Assembly: GCA_963377175.1 (NCBI GenBank)
Contig: CAUJNA010003741.1
Span: forward strand, 304,682 to 368,681
DNA from: Effrenium voratum
Taxonomy: Eukaryota; Sar; Dinophyceae; Suessiales; Symbiodiniaceae
Direction: 5' to 3'
DNA: 64,000 nucleotides
Both the position numbers and the translations under genes were made by a program. Of the stretch, positions 10,139 to 20,389 are shown one piece after another. The stretch's first letter is position 1, and every line of letters starts with the position of its first letter. The notes beneath the pieces are model-generated. The model ran no database searches. It was given only the letters and a program-made list of their open reading frames with translations, and was not told the origin of the DNA.

Positions 10139-10446
10139 ATCTCCCCTGAGTTTCGGGGCAAGACGCGCAGGCGGAGCAGGCTGTGGAGAGGAGCCATGAG
10201 AACCATCCCGCTGCAAGCCGCTCCAGCTCCTGGCTGGCGCCGGCGGGGCCCTAAGCGAGAGCTTCAAAGAGGTCTTATTTTTCTTGTCAACCTTTGCCTC
10301 TGAATTTGATAGGGACCCACCTCAAACGCGGTTGGTGGACATGAATCGCACCTAAATGATGTTTACCAAAGGGTATCCAATCAACATTCACACCCATTGG
10401 GTATTGTGGATGGCACACCACCAATAGCAGATGGTTTATCCAAGTA
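10139..10446. other. Possible GC-rich exon, otherwise nothing
   Basis: 10150-10262 is GC-rich and open in one plus frame and one minus frame, both Arg/Ala/Pro-rich. No domain is visible and strand cannot be chosen. Confidence 0.2.
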
Positions 10447-10544
10447 AAGGGACAATCCCAACCACAAATAGCTGCGGCCGCCTTCTTAATTCTTTACATG
10501 GTTCTGGGTCGACCATTTTTGTACCAGGCTTTGATTATGACTCA
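10447..10544 (+). mobile_element. TIR element family B, 5' truncated
   Basis: From AAGGGACAATCCCAACCACA to TTTGATTATGACTCA this copy matches the copy at 11733-11871 closely. The left TIR is missing. Confidence 0.8.
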
Positions 10545-10751
10545 CATGAAGACGGTAGAACGTATGTTTATCCTAGGTTCAGAGTGCCTTGTACGAGGCT
10601 CCTGTTTGATTGTTCCTAACCAGATGTTACAGCCTATCCGTCGCTTCGACTTCAACATGGCAACGAAACGCTCGCCTGCGCCCCTCTACCAAGCCGGTGG
10701 CCGATCGTTTGCATGCTTTCCTGTGCTTGGATGTTTGCTGGCCAATGCCAC

Positions 10752-11078
10752 CTACTTTCCACCCGATAGATGAGGGTAGTTCTGTGATTCTTGCAAACGC
10801 CCCGCACCTCTGCAGCTCGCACACACTGCGCGCACGCACATGCAGGTCACAGTTCTGCCGATATTTGCCTCCACCTTCACGCTCCCAATTTTTGAACTCC
10901 AAACTACCCTTCTCAAAGTATCTCTTGCCGCTGCAGTTCCCCCCAAAATGTCCCGCACCAGATCTTTTCTGGTGGGTAACACGCTTGACATGTCCCATGT
11001 TGAGAGGGCGGAAATTGCTGCAGGTTGTTGAGTGTTGCAGAGCCTGGGTGCAAAACGGAGACAATATGTTGTGGTCAC
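10752..11078 (-). CDS. Unassigned open frame, 108 codons
   Basis: The minus frame contains a protein-like central segment (TRKDLVRDILGGTAAARDTL, then RRVVWSSKIG) with normal charge balance. Two other long frames overlap the same DNA: 181 codons on minus (10627-11172) and 175 codons on plus (10610-11137). One of these may be an exon. No known motif, signal peptide or clear splice sites decide which. Confidence 0.2.
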   Translation of the reverse strand: MTTTYCLRFAPRLCNTQQPAAISALSTWDMSSVLPTRKDLVRDILGGTAAARDTLRRVVWSSKIGSVKVEANIGRTVTCMCVRAVCASCRGAGRLQESQNYPHLSGGK

Positions 11079-11507
11079 ACGACCAAGTTGAAGGGGGTGC
11101 CAGGTATAGTGCTGAGCTGTGGCAACTGATAGCCTGATTCACATTGCTTCGGCTGCAGGGCTGTGGCTTCACTTTTTGCCCTACTTCGTTTCGAACTGAA
11201 GTTGACTAAGCAGAAAGAGGTCCATCATGATCCATCGTTGCCCCACATCCACTATCGCTGACTCGTGAGGTGTGTCTCTATCTGCTCTTGGAGTTGCTGT
11301 CTCGCCGGGGCGCCCAGAAAATCCCATCGGAGGCTTGGGTGGCAGGGGACAAAGGATTTCAGCCATTTGCCCTAGATTCGGCGAGTGGAAGCGGCACCGA
11401 AGAAATGGTTGCTCGGTTGCTCTGTAGGAGAAGCGGCATATATTTTTTGCTTCAAGGTGTGGGCGTCATGTTTGACTTGTTTGGCCCGCTGGTTGTTTTT
11501 TCTGAGA
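11079..11507. other. No gene recognised
   Basis: Unique sequence. The plus frame 11270-11548 is open for 92 codons without recognisable motifs. Confidence 0.3.
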
Positions 11508-11610
11508 TGGCTGTGGGTCAAAACTGGGTACCCAAAATGGAACTCTAAATGGAAACATGGACGAAAACCTGCGGTCCGATTCCTGGTGGTTTAATTTTGA
11601 CCCATACCCA
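11508..11610 (+). mobile_element. TIR element family C, copy 2
   Basis: A 103-base element from TGGCTGTGGGTCAAAA to TTTTGACCCATACCCA, with GA on both flanks as a 2-base target-site duplication. Both ends are nearly intact, so this copy defines the family well. Confidence 0.9.
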
Positions 11611-11732
11611 GATCAAGCAGCGTTCGCGTTCGAATACGAGCTGAGGCTTGGGTTTGCCGGTGCTGGCCAGCCCGCGCAGCTTGACGGCTGGGCAGGGCGC
11701 TTCCGATGGCCAAAGTTCGCTAAGAAACCAAC

Positions 11733-11871
11733 TGAGCCACAATCAAAACCCGGGTAATTGGAGGGTAGTAAGGGAGAATCCCAGCCATAAATAGCTGCGG
11801 ATGTCCGGCTTCTTAATTCTTTACATGGTTCTGGGTCGACCATTTTTGTACCAGGCTTTGATTATGACTCA
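11733..11871 (+). mobile_element. TIR element family B, reference copy
   Basis: A 139-base element with TIRs TGAGCCACAATCAAAACCCG and CAGGCTTTGATTATGACTCA. The interior carries CCATAAATAGCTGCGG and TTCTTTACATGGTTCTGGGT. AC flanks the TGAG...CTCA ends on both sides. If the terminal T and A are assigned to the target instead, the duplication is the 4-base AACT. Other copies are at 19391, 20999 and 55444, with partial ones at 1532 and 10447. Confidence 0.9.
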
Positions 11872-13659
11872 ACTGGGATGGGTGAAGCCTTATGAAAGCT
11901 CATGGATCAACCCCCCAACTGGCGGTGAGCTATTTTTTTGCGGTGATTGTTTCCATGTTTTTCCATTTTTTCATTTTTTTCCACTCAACTGGCTCGGAAA
12001 TTGTGTCCATCCACGGTATTGGGATGAAGTTGCGATGGAGGACCTTTGCGGACATGTACACAGGGACTGATGGCCACTGTGATGGGTCCATGTAAGGTCA
12101 CTAGGCCTGAGCTGCTCCCATCCCGACGCGTTTACCGCTAGCCTTTGGAATTATTCATGATGTGGGGGGTCCCCACATTGAAGAAACACCCAAAACCGAC
12201 GTGAAGTCTGGCCTTGCGGGTCTGAGCTAAACACCGTGGGGGGTGAACAACTTTGCACACAGCTGTGCCCGGCCCCCTTCCTACTAGCATTATACATATC
12301 CTTTACATTGCGATGACTTTGAAGTGCTCTGAACCATTGGGACCCCTCAAAACGGGTTCAGTATGGCTTTGCCTCAAAATGGTGGACGCCAAAAACCAAG
12401 TTCTGTGTGCCTGGTGACTTCCTTTGGACCCCCCCCCCCCAAAAAAAAAAAGAAGCCCGGGCAAACCGCTCGAGCCAAGATTCACCACAAGTTGCCTCTT
12501 GAGAAGATGTGCTGCTCACGTTGCCATCCGCGTGCAACCCAGTTTCAGGCAGACCCCAGACGCATGGGCATAGGAGTGCTGCAGCTTGGCGTTAATTTGC
12601 TATCATCTACTTCTCAAGGACACCTAGGCCAACAAGCCCGCTGGAACCCCGCAACCACCCAAAACGAAACCCCAAACCTAGGTTGGGCCTTTGTAGTGCT
12701 TTTCTCGCCGGACAAAAAAGGCAACGCAAAAAAAAGAGGCACACACGACCGAGGTCTGTGGGCCGCTCTGTGCATCCTCTTCTTTTGGGCCTGGTATTCT
12801 GTGGAGCCCAGCACCGGCCTCGGTGAGTCGGCAGGTTTTTGTTTTTCTTTATTTTCGGTTTCTCTTTTCCAAGGCATGCTAAAGCTGCTCAAAACGGTAC
12901 TATGAGTGTCTAATTATGGCTAGATCATCAGAAGTGGGGTTAAGGAGCGCGTGAAACTGTATTCAGTTATAATTATAGGAAAGCCTGTGTGTGCAATGTG
13001 TTTGCCTCCTCTTATAGAGCAGTAGACTTTTGGTTGTGGCCTCGGTTGGTTGGTCGTTTGGCTTGCGCCAACACAACGTGGTCTGAGAGAATGGAAGACG
13101 AAGCAAACAATATAGAGATCGACAAGTTGCACTCTTGGATAGTTACTTTTTGATACCGAGTTTGTCCGTTGATTCTCAGACTCTACTATCTCCCCTCCCC
13201 CATTGTGGAAAAATCCCGGACCGGGGAACATGTCCACATTCGTGTAGCTCTGAGCCACTAAAGAATGACCGACAGGCCGGAAAGCTGGTGTTGGGTCCTT
13301 TGGGTTCTGCTTTCCAGTGACCAAATGGGTCAAAATCGGGTTGAACCCCTCAAGTGGGTGGCTTGCTTTTGGTCTCCCTGGGCAACCCCGAAAGGGGTAC
13401 CCCCCAAAGCCAACTTATGACCCCCCAAGTATTGTGTTGTTTTTCCTGTGTGGCCAGTCCACAGAGCAGCTGAGCTTTTCTTGGCTGGGTAAGTCTCACC
13501 CATCTTCTGCGGTATTATGAAACCTCCTAACTGCCTTGCGACCGGGTCTTTGCTCCTTCCTAATCCCCGCTTGCAGGCCAACCTGCGCAGAAGTGGAGTC
13601 CCCCTGAGGCCTGGCTGGAGGTTCACCTTTCCAACCATCATGTGGAGGGGCGTCCCCAA
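11872..13659. other. No gene recognised; family L fragments
   Basis: GGGGTCCCCACATTGAAGAAACACCC-like sequence at 12164-12191 and CCCCTCAAAAC at 12343 match family L ends. 12429-12452 is a C run followed by an A run. Plus frame 12363-12905 (180 codons) crosses those homopolymers and has no motif. A pyrimidine-rich TTTTTGTTTTTCTTTATTTT stretch sits at 12835-12870. Confidence 0.4.
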
Positions 13660-13765
13660 CTAGGTGCACCAGTAGCGCTCTTTTACCCTTTGTTCCCCTA
13701 CTAAAATAGACTACAGAAACAAAGTTGGTACCCAAAAATTCTAACCTCTCTACTGGAGGACCTAG
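13660..13765 (+). mobile_element. TIR element family A between direct repeats
   Basis: A 106-base copy from CTAGGTGC to GGACCTAG. Just outside the left end is TCATGTGGAGGGGCGTCCCC, and just outside the right end is TCATGGAAGCGGAGGGGCAT followed by CCCC. The shared core GGAGGGGCRTCCCCAAC is 17 bases, much longer than a usual target-site duplication for such an element. Confidence 0.8.
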
Positions 13766-14244
13766 TCATGGAAGCGGAGGGGCATCCCCAACAAGGAAAG
13801 TAGTCTTCCAAGACCCTTTGACCCTTTGTGATTGACGTCTCCCACGTTGGATTAGACTGCCACGGTGAGGCCATGGAGGTCTAGGCCGACCAAGTTGAGC
13901 TTCAGACAAAAAATCGGGTCTGCGAAGAGATCTCGTGTTAAAAGCTGTTTCTTTTTGCCACCCGGCACCACCAAGATCGGAAAAACATGTAGTGCGATTT
14001 GGACCCCAAAAAAAAGGATTTTGGCTGGGGGTGCCTTTCTTTACAAAGATGGTGTCGGAAGCTGATGTACAGAGTACAGATGGTATCCCGTCAAACCTTC
14101 TTAGCAGATTAGAGGTATCCTTGGAATGAGCCCTCGGTGAGGAGAAGAAGAGCAACCTGACCATCGGGGTGGTGTTGGCCCAGGGGCAAGCAGTCACTTC
14201 CAACACTTCCACGCGTGCCAAACCCTCAGATTGTGGTTGAAACA
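13766..14244. other. No gene recognised
   Basis: Minus frame 13766-14245 (159 codons) is open, with no recognisable motif. Plus frames here are shorter. Confidence 0.3.
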
Positions 14245-14362
14245 TGGTTGGCGTTGGGACACATTTTTCCCCATTTTTGCTTATTGTGGCTTAGTGGTTG
14301 AAATCCAAATCCACTAAACTGCCAACATTTATTTTCTTTGGTTCCCCTTCAACGTCAACCAA
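14245..14362 (+). mobile_element. TIR element family D, copy 1
   Basis: The right end CCCCTTCAACGTCAACCAA is an inverted match to the left end TGGTTGGCGTTGGG. The interior TTTTTGCTTATTGTGG and AGTGGTTGAAATCC is shared with copies at 46775, 48350 and 52735. No coding capacity. Confidence 0.8.
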
Positions 14363-14625
14363 GGAAAGGGGGAATCGGCAAATCCTGGGATCCTAGAAGT
14401 GAGACCACGACGGGTCAGGCTGTTGCTCTGTGGTGGCTACGGACTTTTTGGGACCACACCAAAAGTGGTGGGTAGACATGAATCCCCCACCAAACCGATC
14501 TCCACCACAGGGCCCCGTACCAACATTCACACCCTTGTGGCAACGAGGGATTGATGGCGGCTGTCTGGTTTATCACGCCCTTAACAAATGAGAGCCTTTC
14601 TCAGTGTGGTCCAAGCACAGCCTTT

Positions 14626-15522
14626 TCAACTTCTGGGGTGCCCCGAAAAGTGGTTGGACATAAATCCCCACCTAAACGATCTCCACAGGGTCCCTAAATT
14701 CACAAGGTCCACTAAAATGTCCCTTCTAGGATCCACTAACACGACTTGCAGGGGCTCGTCTCGCTCTTTAGCCTGGCCGTTTTTCGGCCTTCTCGCGCTG
14801 GAAGTTTCGCCAGGACGCCTCAGCTGAAGGCTTGGGCGAGTTCTTGGAGAATTTAGCGACACAGCTGGATTCCAGGACTCATGGTCTTCAGGGGTGGCCT
14901 TGCAACCCTTTTGGAGCAGATGCGGGGATATTTGGATGCCTGGTTTCGGATCAAGTCTGCGGAATTGATTCAGATTGAGGCCTCCAGCTAGAGCTGCTCG
15001 TGTTTGGATGGATTGTTGTACACGAAAGCTTGAAAAGGAGAACTGTTTGGGCAGCATTTGACATGAACCCCCCGTCAGCGGCATGGGTTTTTTTGGGACT
15101 GTGACTTTCAACCCATGTGCCTCGTGCTCCAGAAACCCCATGGCGTTGTGAGCTTCGCTCTTTGACAGCCACCTGTGTGCCTGGTGCTCCCCATGCGGGT
15201 TTGCGGCCCTGTCACTTTGGCCTAGAACCCGCTCCTGCCATGGCGTAAAACCCTGAAGGGCCTGAGATGAAAGGTGAATTGAGGTGTTCCCTTTTGCCGG
15301 GGCTCGCCTTGATTTGCTTGCCAACCATGCCAAGCATAGCAGCGATATGGAAGCTGGAGGCCCCGTGCCAGTTTTGTCCGCTCGATTGCTGTCAGGCACC
15401 ATGGCATCCATCCATGTTGGCAAAGAAGACAACTCGGCACGTATCCTTCCATGTGATGAGTTGGTGTACTGTAACAACCAAAAGGGGGTCCAGCATGTTG
15501 TGAAACTCCCGTGTGGCACCAC
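14626..15522 (-). CDS. Longest non-repeat open frame, 298 codons
   Basis: This minus-strand frame is the longest in the window outside simple repeats. It is mostly hydrophilic, with a Ser/Pro/Arg-rich half (SPRTRPSLQLRRPGETSSAR) and an acidic-basic C-terminal part (QVVLVDPRRDILVDLVNLG). I recognise no domain, signal peptide or membrane span. A plus-strand frame of 118 codons (15284-15640) also looks protein-like and overlaps it. The length argues for coding or recently coding sequence, but an unspliced frame this long would be unusual beside the short exons seen elsewhere. Confidence 0.3.
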   Translation of the reverse strand: MVPHGSFTTCWTPFWLLQYTNSSHGRIRAELSSLPTWMDAMVPDSNRADKTGTGPPASISLLCLAWLASKSRRAPAKGNTSIHLSSQALQGFTPWQERVLGQSDRAANPHGEHQAHRWLSKSEAHNAMGFLEHEAHGLKVTVPKKPMPLTGGSCQMLPKQFSFSSFRVQQSIQTRAALAGGLNLNQFRRLDPKPGIQISPHLLQKGCKATPEDHESWNPAVSLNSPRTRPSLQLRRPGETSSARRPKNGQAKERDEPLQVVLVDPRRDILVDLVNLGTLWRSFRWGFMSNHFSGHPRS

Positions 15523-15640
15523 ATCACATCAAGCATGGCCTCACCATCCCTCGCTACATGCCTGTGGGTGCGAACATCTTCCTGCAGAGTTGACAATCTG
15601 GCTCACGTGGGGCTTCCGCTTTGGAGTGGACTCATTGTAA

Positions 15641-16455
15641 GCAACATCAACTTTCCTTAAATGAGAACCCAGCCGGGGCAGGTGGGAGATAGGTGACAGA
15701 TAGGCGACAGGCATCGTGCAAGCCTCCAGCGATGTGGCGAGTTGATGTGTCAATTGAAGGACTCCGCCGGAGGATCCCACCAGCTTGCGCGCCGACGGGT
15801 GGAAGAATATCTCCACCAAAGGCCAGCGCGCAAACGGGCGGCCGGCTGGGGGAAAGACAAGGTCAGCAAGGGACAGTTCCGGCCGGCCGTTTGATTCTGT
15901 ACGTTGGTTTGGGTAACCATTTCACACCTAAGAAACCCTGTGGTTCGATTTGTTCTGCAAGTACCAGCGATGGTTTCAAGCACGGTTTCAAGTGGTGCAG
16001 GATTTCCTCCGTGGGGAGGTGACATTCGTTTCCCCAGAGAAAAGGTCCCAACCGAAGCATCGACCTCTGTGCCAGGTTACTCACGCGTCTCGAAATCCGC
16101 TTCCAGAGGGCGTGAAGCCCTCGGCCGAACAAGAAATCAGTTGGAGCGGGTATGGGTGAAAGTGGGGGGCCTCAGCAACTGGTGGTGTCCTTCTGGTTCG
16201 TGTGCAATGTCCTTTTGGTCCCTCCCTCAACCGCTGTTGCTTGCTTCAGCTTTTTTGGTTTGAAGTAACTACAGGGGGGCGGAATCAATCAATCGCATTG
16301 CATCTCTGCCCCTTGGGGATCTGAGTGTTTCCGTGTGTACTTTTCTGTGTATCCTTTTGGCCGTTGCGTTGGGTTGGGTTGGGATGTGTCAGGCGCTCGG
16401 ATCTTCATGAAGATGCTCAAGGCGGGGGCTGGTAGGCATCGCGACTCCTCAGGAG
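15641..16455. other. No gene recognised
   Basis: GATAGGTGACAGATAGGCGACAGG at 15688-15711 is a short direct repeat. Plus frame 15904-16263 (119 codons) is open and Ser/Gly/Trp-rich, without motifs. 16289-16450 is unique. Confidence 0.3.
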
Positions 16456-16562
16456 CATAGGTATCATTTTCGTTGTTTTGGTCGAAAACTAGATGGCCCT
16501 GGTTTACCTGGTGGTGCAATCATCTACCAGGGCCATCTATTTCCCCGAAAAGGATGCCGATG
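16456..16562 (+). mobile_element. TIR element family H, copy 1 with 8-bp TSD
   Basis: A 107-base element from CATAGGTATCATTTT to AAAAGGATGCCGATG, flanked on both sides by CTCAGGAG (16448-16455 and 16563-16570). Eight-base duplications are the rule for hAT-type transposition. The interior shares CTGGTTTACCTGG and ATCATCTACCAGGG with the copy at 62720. Confidence 0.9.
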
Positions 16563-17006
16563 CTCAGGAGAATGTACATACAACCACAAGGATTCTCAGT
16601 TTGGGAGCCATGACCGACCCACACAGTTTTGACCAGCCACGTGGCCCAAACCCCTCCCAGTGAGGCGCCGACGGCAGAGGGTTTGGCGGTGGGCGCCATG
16701 CCACATGGTTGCCAAAGTTAAGGTAGCGCAGATGGCTTGCTCAAGTCGGCAGGGACAAGGGGTACCAGGAGGCGGATCTTCAGGGGAGGGTCAATTGGAA
16801 CGCCGCGAAATCTGGATCAGGCTGGTCAGTTGGCTGAATGCTTGCACCGGGCCGAGTGGACGGTGACTGCGCAGCTTGCGTGGGTTCGAGGGCAGGCCAT
16901 GTGTAGCTCAGCGACCTGAGTGACACCTGCCATTTCGCGCGCCACGCCCATAGACAAAAACCAGCTAGCGAGCAAGCTGCGCCGGCGTCGTGATCTCGGA
17001 AAAGAC
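16563..17006. other. No gene recognised
   Basis: Several frames of 60-123 codons overlap on both strands. The plus frame around 16785-16919 is protein-like (RNLDQAGQLAECLHRAEW) but has no family match that I can name. Confidence 0.25.
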
Positions 17007-17522
17007 CTAAAATCCGCGATCGCGCAGCAGAGGGGCCATGTGATCCGGCGGCGTGAGTTGCATTTGCAGCGAACATAACACAGTGGGGAAATCGATGCGT
17101 GATGTCGGCCCGGTGATTGCAAATGAGGTACCACCAGTCCATTTCTGGCACGCCATGCCTAGCTGAGTGGCTGTTTGAGGAAGTATCTCACCGCATCCAA
17201 GGTCCAGGCATTGCTGATGGGCGCTTGCTACCTTCCCTGCACTTATTGGCGAATCACACTTTGATGGCCTCTTCTTGCCGGCCAGGGACGTTTTCAGAGC
17301 AGCCTCATCAACCAAGATCTGCGCGCAGTGTTGAGAAAACATGGTGCCCAGGCCGATGATGCAACGCTTGTGTAGCATGCTGCGGCTCACGCCTACATGG
17401 CCGGGGGGTCGTCGCAAGCAGCGTTGAACGTAGGAGAAAATAGGAGCTCTTGCCATGGCGTATGGGAGCCACGGTCCAAACATTTTCTTCTTTGTTGGCT
17501 GGAATAGAGGGGTCACGGCCAC
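17007..17522 (-). CDS. Unassigned open frame, 171 codons
   Basis: The minus frame is open throughout and cysteine-containing (SKCDSPI, QQCLDLGCGEI, MACQKW), with a basic N-terminal part (YVQRCLRRPPGHVG). Its look is compatible with a decayed mobile-element protein, but I see no reverse transcriptase, integrase or transposase motif. It may be chance. Confidence 0.25.
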   Translation of the reverse strand: MAVTPLFQPTKKKMFGPWLPYAMARAPIFSYVQRCLRRPPGHVGVSRSMLHKRCIIGLGTMFSQHCAQILVDEAALKTSLAGKKRPSKCDSPISAGKVASAHQQCLDLGCGEILPQTATQLGMACQKWTGGTSFAITGPTSRIDFPTVLCSLQMQLTPPDHMAPLLRDRGF

Positions 17523-17974
17523 TTCAGCATAAATTCGTACAACTCAGCACAAGGGTTTCCAAACTGATATGTTGCTTCCCCGACTGTTTGGTGTTTGGTG
17601 AGAAGGAATGTGGCCAACGCAAAGACTTGTAGCTTCAATTTGGCATGTTTCATTTGAGGGCGGGCAGAAGTCTCCACGAACAGCAGTTGCGTAGGCTTCC
17701 TTCAGAGGCTGAGCAATGTCAAGCTACTGTGAGAGCAAAGACGAGTACTCTCAACTTGCTGTGAGATGCTATGGTCACACTATGGCCCCAATTGGTGAGC
17801 CCTCAGTTGCCAGAAGCTGCAAATTCAACTTGAGCCAACAGGGATCGAAGTGAACAGTATGCGGCCCCTATGTACAGACCGCGCGCCCCAGCAATCACGT
17901 CTTGCCGAGCTTTGTGGGAGCCATTGAGCTCATCCACCAATGACAAGCTTGTCGGCCAAGTTTTGTTGTTCTAA
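17523..17974. other. No gene recognised
   Basis: Unique sequence leading into a purine tract. CTTGAGCCAACAGGG at 17829 resembles the reverse complement of the 3' part of the dinoflagellate spliced leader, but the match is short (see rejected items). Confidence 0.3.
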
Positions 17975-18037
17975 AGGGAGAGGGAGGGAGGGAGGGAGGG
18001 AGGGAGGGAGGGAGGGAGGGAGGGAGGGGGAGGGAGG

Positions 18038-18076
<39 letters not shown>

Positions 18077-18123
18077 AGGGAGGGAGAGAGAGAGAGAGAG
18101 AGTGTGAGACAGAGAGAGAGAGG

Positions 18124-18158
<35 letters not shown>

Positions 18159-18199
18159 GGAGGGAGGGAGGGAGGGAGGGAGAGAGAGAGAGAGAGAGA

Positions 18200-18231
<32 letters not shown>

Positions 18232-18246
18232 GAGAGAGAGCGAGAG
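17975..18246. repeat. Polypurine GGGA/GA tract with internal duplication
   Basis: GGGA repeats pass into GA repeats. A block of GA with GTGTGAGA and GCGAGAGA interruptions occurs twice, near 18080-18150 and 18180-18246. Minus frames of Ser/Leu/Pro are compositional. Confidence 0.95.
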
Positions 18247-19390
18247 ACGGCCTAGATATTCCAATCGCTGATGGCCCAGTGGGAAGAGCTGCCAAGTGCC
18301 AAGCTCAGGTGCCCAAGATGACTACGCAGGTCTATTTGAACATCAACTCCAGTGACCAGGAGATGCCAAATCCCGGTGCCGTTCGTGCCGTTTGTGCTGT
18401 TGTTTTGGATGTAAAAGTGGGTTAGCATGGTCGGCCAAAGAGGGTGTTCGTTTTCCGTCCCATTGCCTTGGTTTGTTTGGCTTTCCAGAGAAGAAAGGCA
18501 CGGGCTCTATATGCCATGACCCTCCACTCGGCACACGTCATGCAGCAAAATCAGCCTGCAATCTTTCAGGAGAAGTACTTCCCCTGGTTCCTCATGTCCG
18601 GCAACACCGTGAAAGGCGTCGCGCGGCCTGTCTGGGTGGCTTCATGGCCCTCCGTTTTGGAAAGGGGTTTCCTTGAACATGAAACAGCAAGAAAAGGGTG
18701 CGGTTCCCTTCAACCATGGCAGGAGGTCCGCATGGCCGACCAATGTATGCTCATTCCGTGGGAGGACACCCCATTTGTATGGAGGGCCCTGCAACAATGC
18801 CTGTATCAACAGTACTGATCTTGAATGCGACAAGGGCTGAGACATGTTGCACAGACGCCTGGGTGTGTGTGTGTGTGTGAGTGCATGGCCGGATTTGGGG
18901 CAACATCTCTTATTTCACGGAAATGGGTAGGTGTGAACACTTGCACGCCAAGGAAACCAATCATTCAGTGTCATTCAAATCCATCTCAAAGCAGATTCCC
19001 GAGCCCCGAATGGTTGGCAACTATTTGTTTCTCCTGCTCCAGTCCACGTTCAGTCTGGATGTTTGGACCGGCGGAATCTCTTCATTTGATACTTGTCGCT
19101 CAGCACATTGCGGATTTTCGACTTTGACCAGCAGTCATGAGAATAACTTTTAAACTTTGGGTAAACATGGTACCAACGGTTCTATTTCACCGCAGCCAGG
19201 TTTGGGATCCCCATTTTGAGAACTATCCATCCAAGGAAGGTGCCAGGCGATACAACATGGCAGGAGAAGGAAAATAAAACTAGAAAGGACAGGACAGGAA
19301 GAACACTGAATAGGACAGGAGAAGACAGTGCACAGGAAAGGACAAATGCGCCCTCACAGCACATTAATGAAAAGTCAAGACGCCGCCATT
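18247..19390. other. No gene recognised
   Basis: Plus frame 18444-18818 (124 codons) overlaps another plus frame at 18392-18676. A TG microsatellite lies at 18864-18879. 19230-19345 is rich in GGACAGGA and GAAAAT-type purine words. No motif identifies a gene. Confidence 0.3.
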
Positions 19391-19516
19391 TGAGCCACAA
19401 TCAAAACCCGGACAGATGAAGGTTAGTGAGGGACAGCCGCGGATATCCGGCTTAATTCTTGAAGCATGGTTCTGGGAAGACCATTTTGATACCGATCGGT
19501 TTTGAGCAAGTGACTC
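19391..19516 (+). mobile_element. TIR element family B, copy 2
   Basis: A 126-base copy from TGAGCCACAATCAAAACCCG to a right end GAGCAAGTGACTCA. TT flanks both ends (or ATTT if the outer T and A belong to the target). The internal CCATAAATAGCTG block is partly deleted. Confidence 0.85.
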
Positions 19517-20292
19517 ATTTTGGTGTTCGACTCGCCAGGCGGCGCCATTCCGATCTTCTTGGCCCTGGAGCACTGGCCTTCGTGGTTTCCCTTCTGCCAG
19601 CGACTTGCTTCAACTGGCTGGGGCAATAGGCAGGGAATGGAACGACCCCGATTTGAGCCATCCCTTGTATTTTCCCTTAAGGGGACCCCTGGGTTCATTC
19701 CCAACACCCTAAAAATCATTCCCTAATGTCAACATTACTGAGCACCAGCAAGTCAAGGTTCCCCTTGTTGTTCGTTTTTGGATCTCCAAAAGTGGCGATG
19801 GTGTCATTGGAAGCCGCCTGCAAATGAACCCTGTCGGAGACCAGCTTGGTGCTCGATGTGCATCCGAGATCCAGAATGCTATGCTGGTTCCAGCTGGAAG
19901 TGACATCCTCAAAATCACTGTTTAAATGGTTGAAACCCCTCGACATGTTCACTCCAGTGGATCCAGTTGTGTGCAGAGCTCCCGTCTAAGGGCTTCCTCA
20001 TACCTAGTTCTCAAGGGCGTGTAACAGCAGCCAAATGAGCAGACTGCCATGTAGATGATCACGTTCGCCAAGATACGTATTTGAAAGCAAATGAGTGCTG
20101 AGTGTTTGGAGGGAGTTTTGGAACTGGCACAGTCGATTCATGCAATACACGGCCTTTCATGTGACTTAAAGAAGATGTAAATATGTGGCTGATATCTTGT
20201 GGTTCATTCTAGGTGCTGTCTTCGGAGGGATATGTTGGTGTGATTTGCCTTTGGCTCAGTCACACGTCGGGTTCACACGCGATGAATTCGAA
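19517..20292. other. No gene recognised
   Basis: Unique sequence. Frames are under 100 codons. CCCTTAAGGGGACCCC at 19674 is a small palindrome related to family L ends. Confidence 0.3.
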
Positions 20293-20389
20293 TGGAGTTT
20301 CTCAAAATAAAGGACCCCTTCTTGGATGGGTTTTAAGGGAAGCCAAAAGGAAACCTATTTGGAGGGGTCCCCAGTTTTGAGAAACACCC
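20293..20389 (+). mobile_element. TIR element family L
   Basis: Inverted ends are GGAGTTTCTCAAAATAAAGG followed by ACCCC at 20293 and GGGGTCCCCAGTTTTGAGAA followed by ACACC ending at 20389. The interior contains TTTTAAGGGAAGCCAAAAGG, a word also seen at 31504, 34418, 35695, 40208 and 62249, which suggests further decayed copies. Confidence 0.7.

Noticed and set aside
9929..10267. Minus-strand 112-codon frame over the family I element
   Set aside because: The frame runs through the inverted repeat of a TIR element and has no motif.
17829..17847. Possible relict dinoflagellate spliced leader on minus (TGTTGGCTCAAG)
   Set aside because: Only the last ten bases match well, and no open frame follows. 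A window this size is likely to contain such a match by chance.
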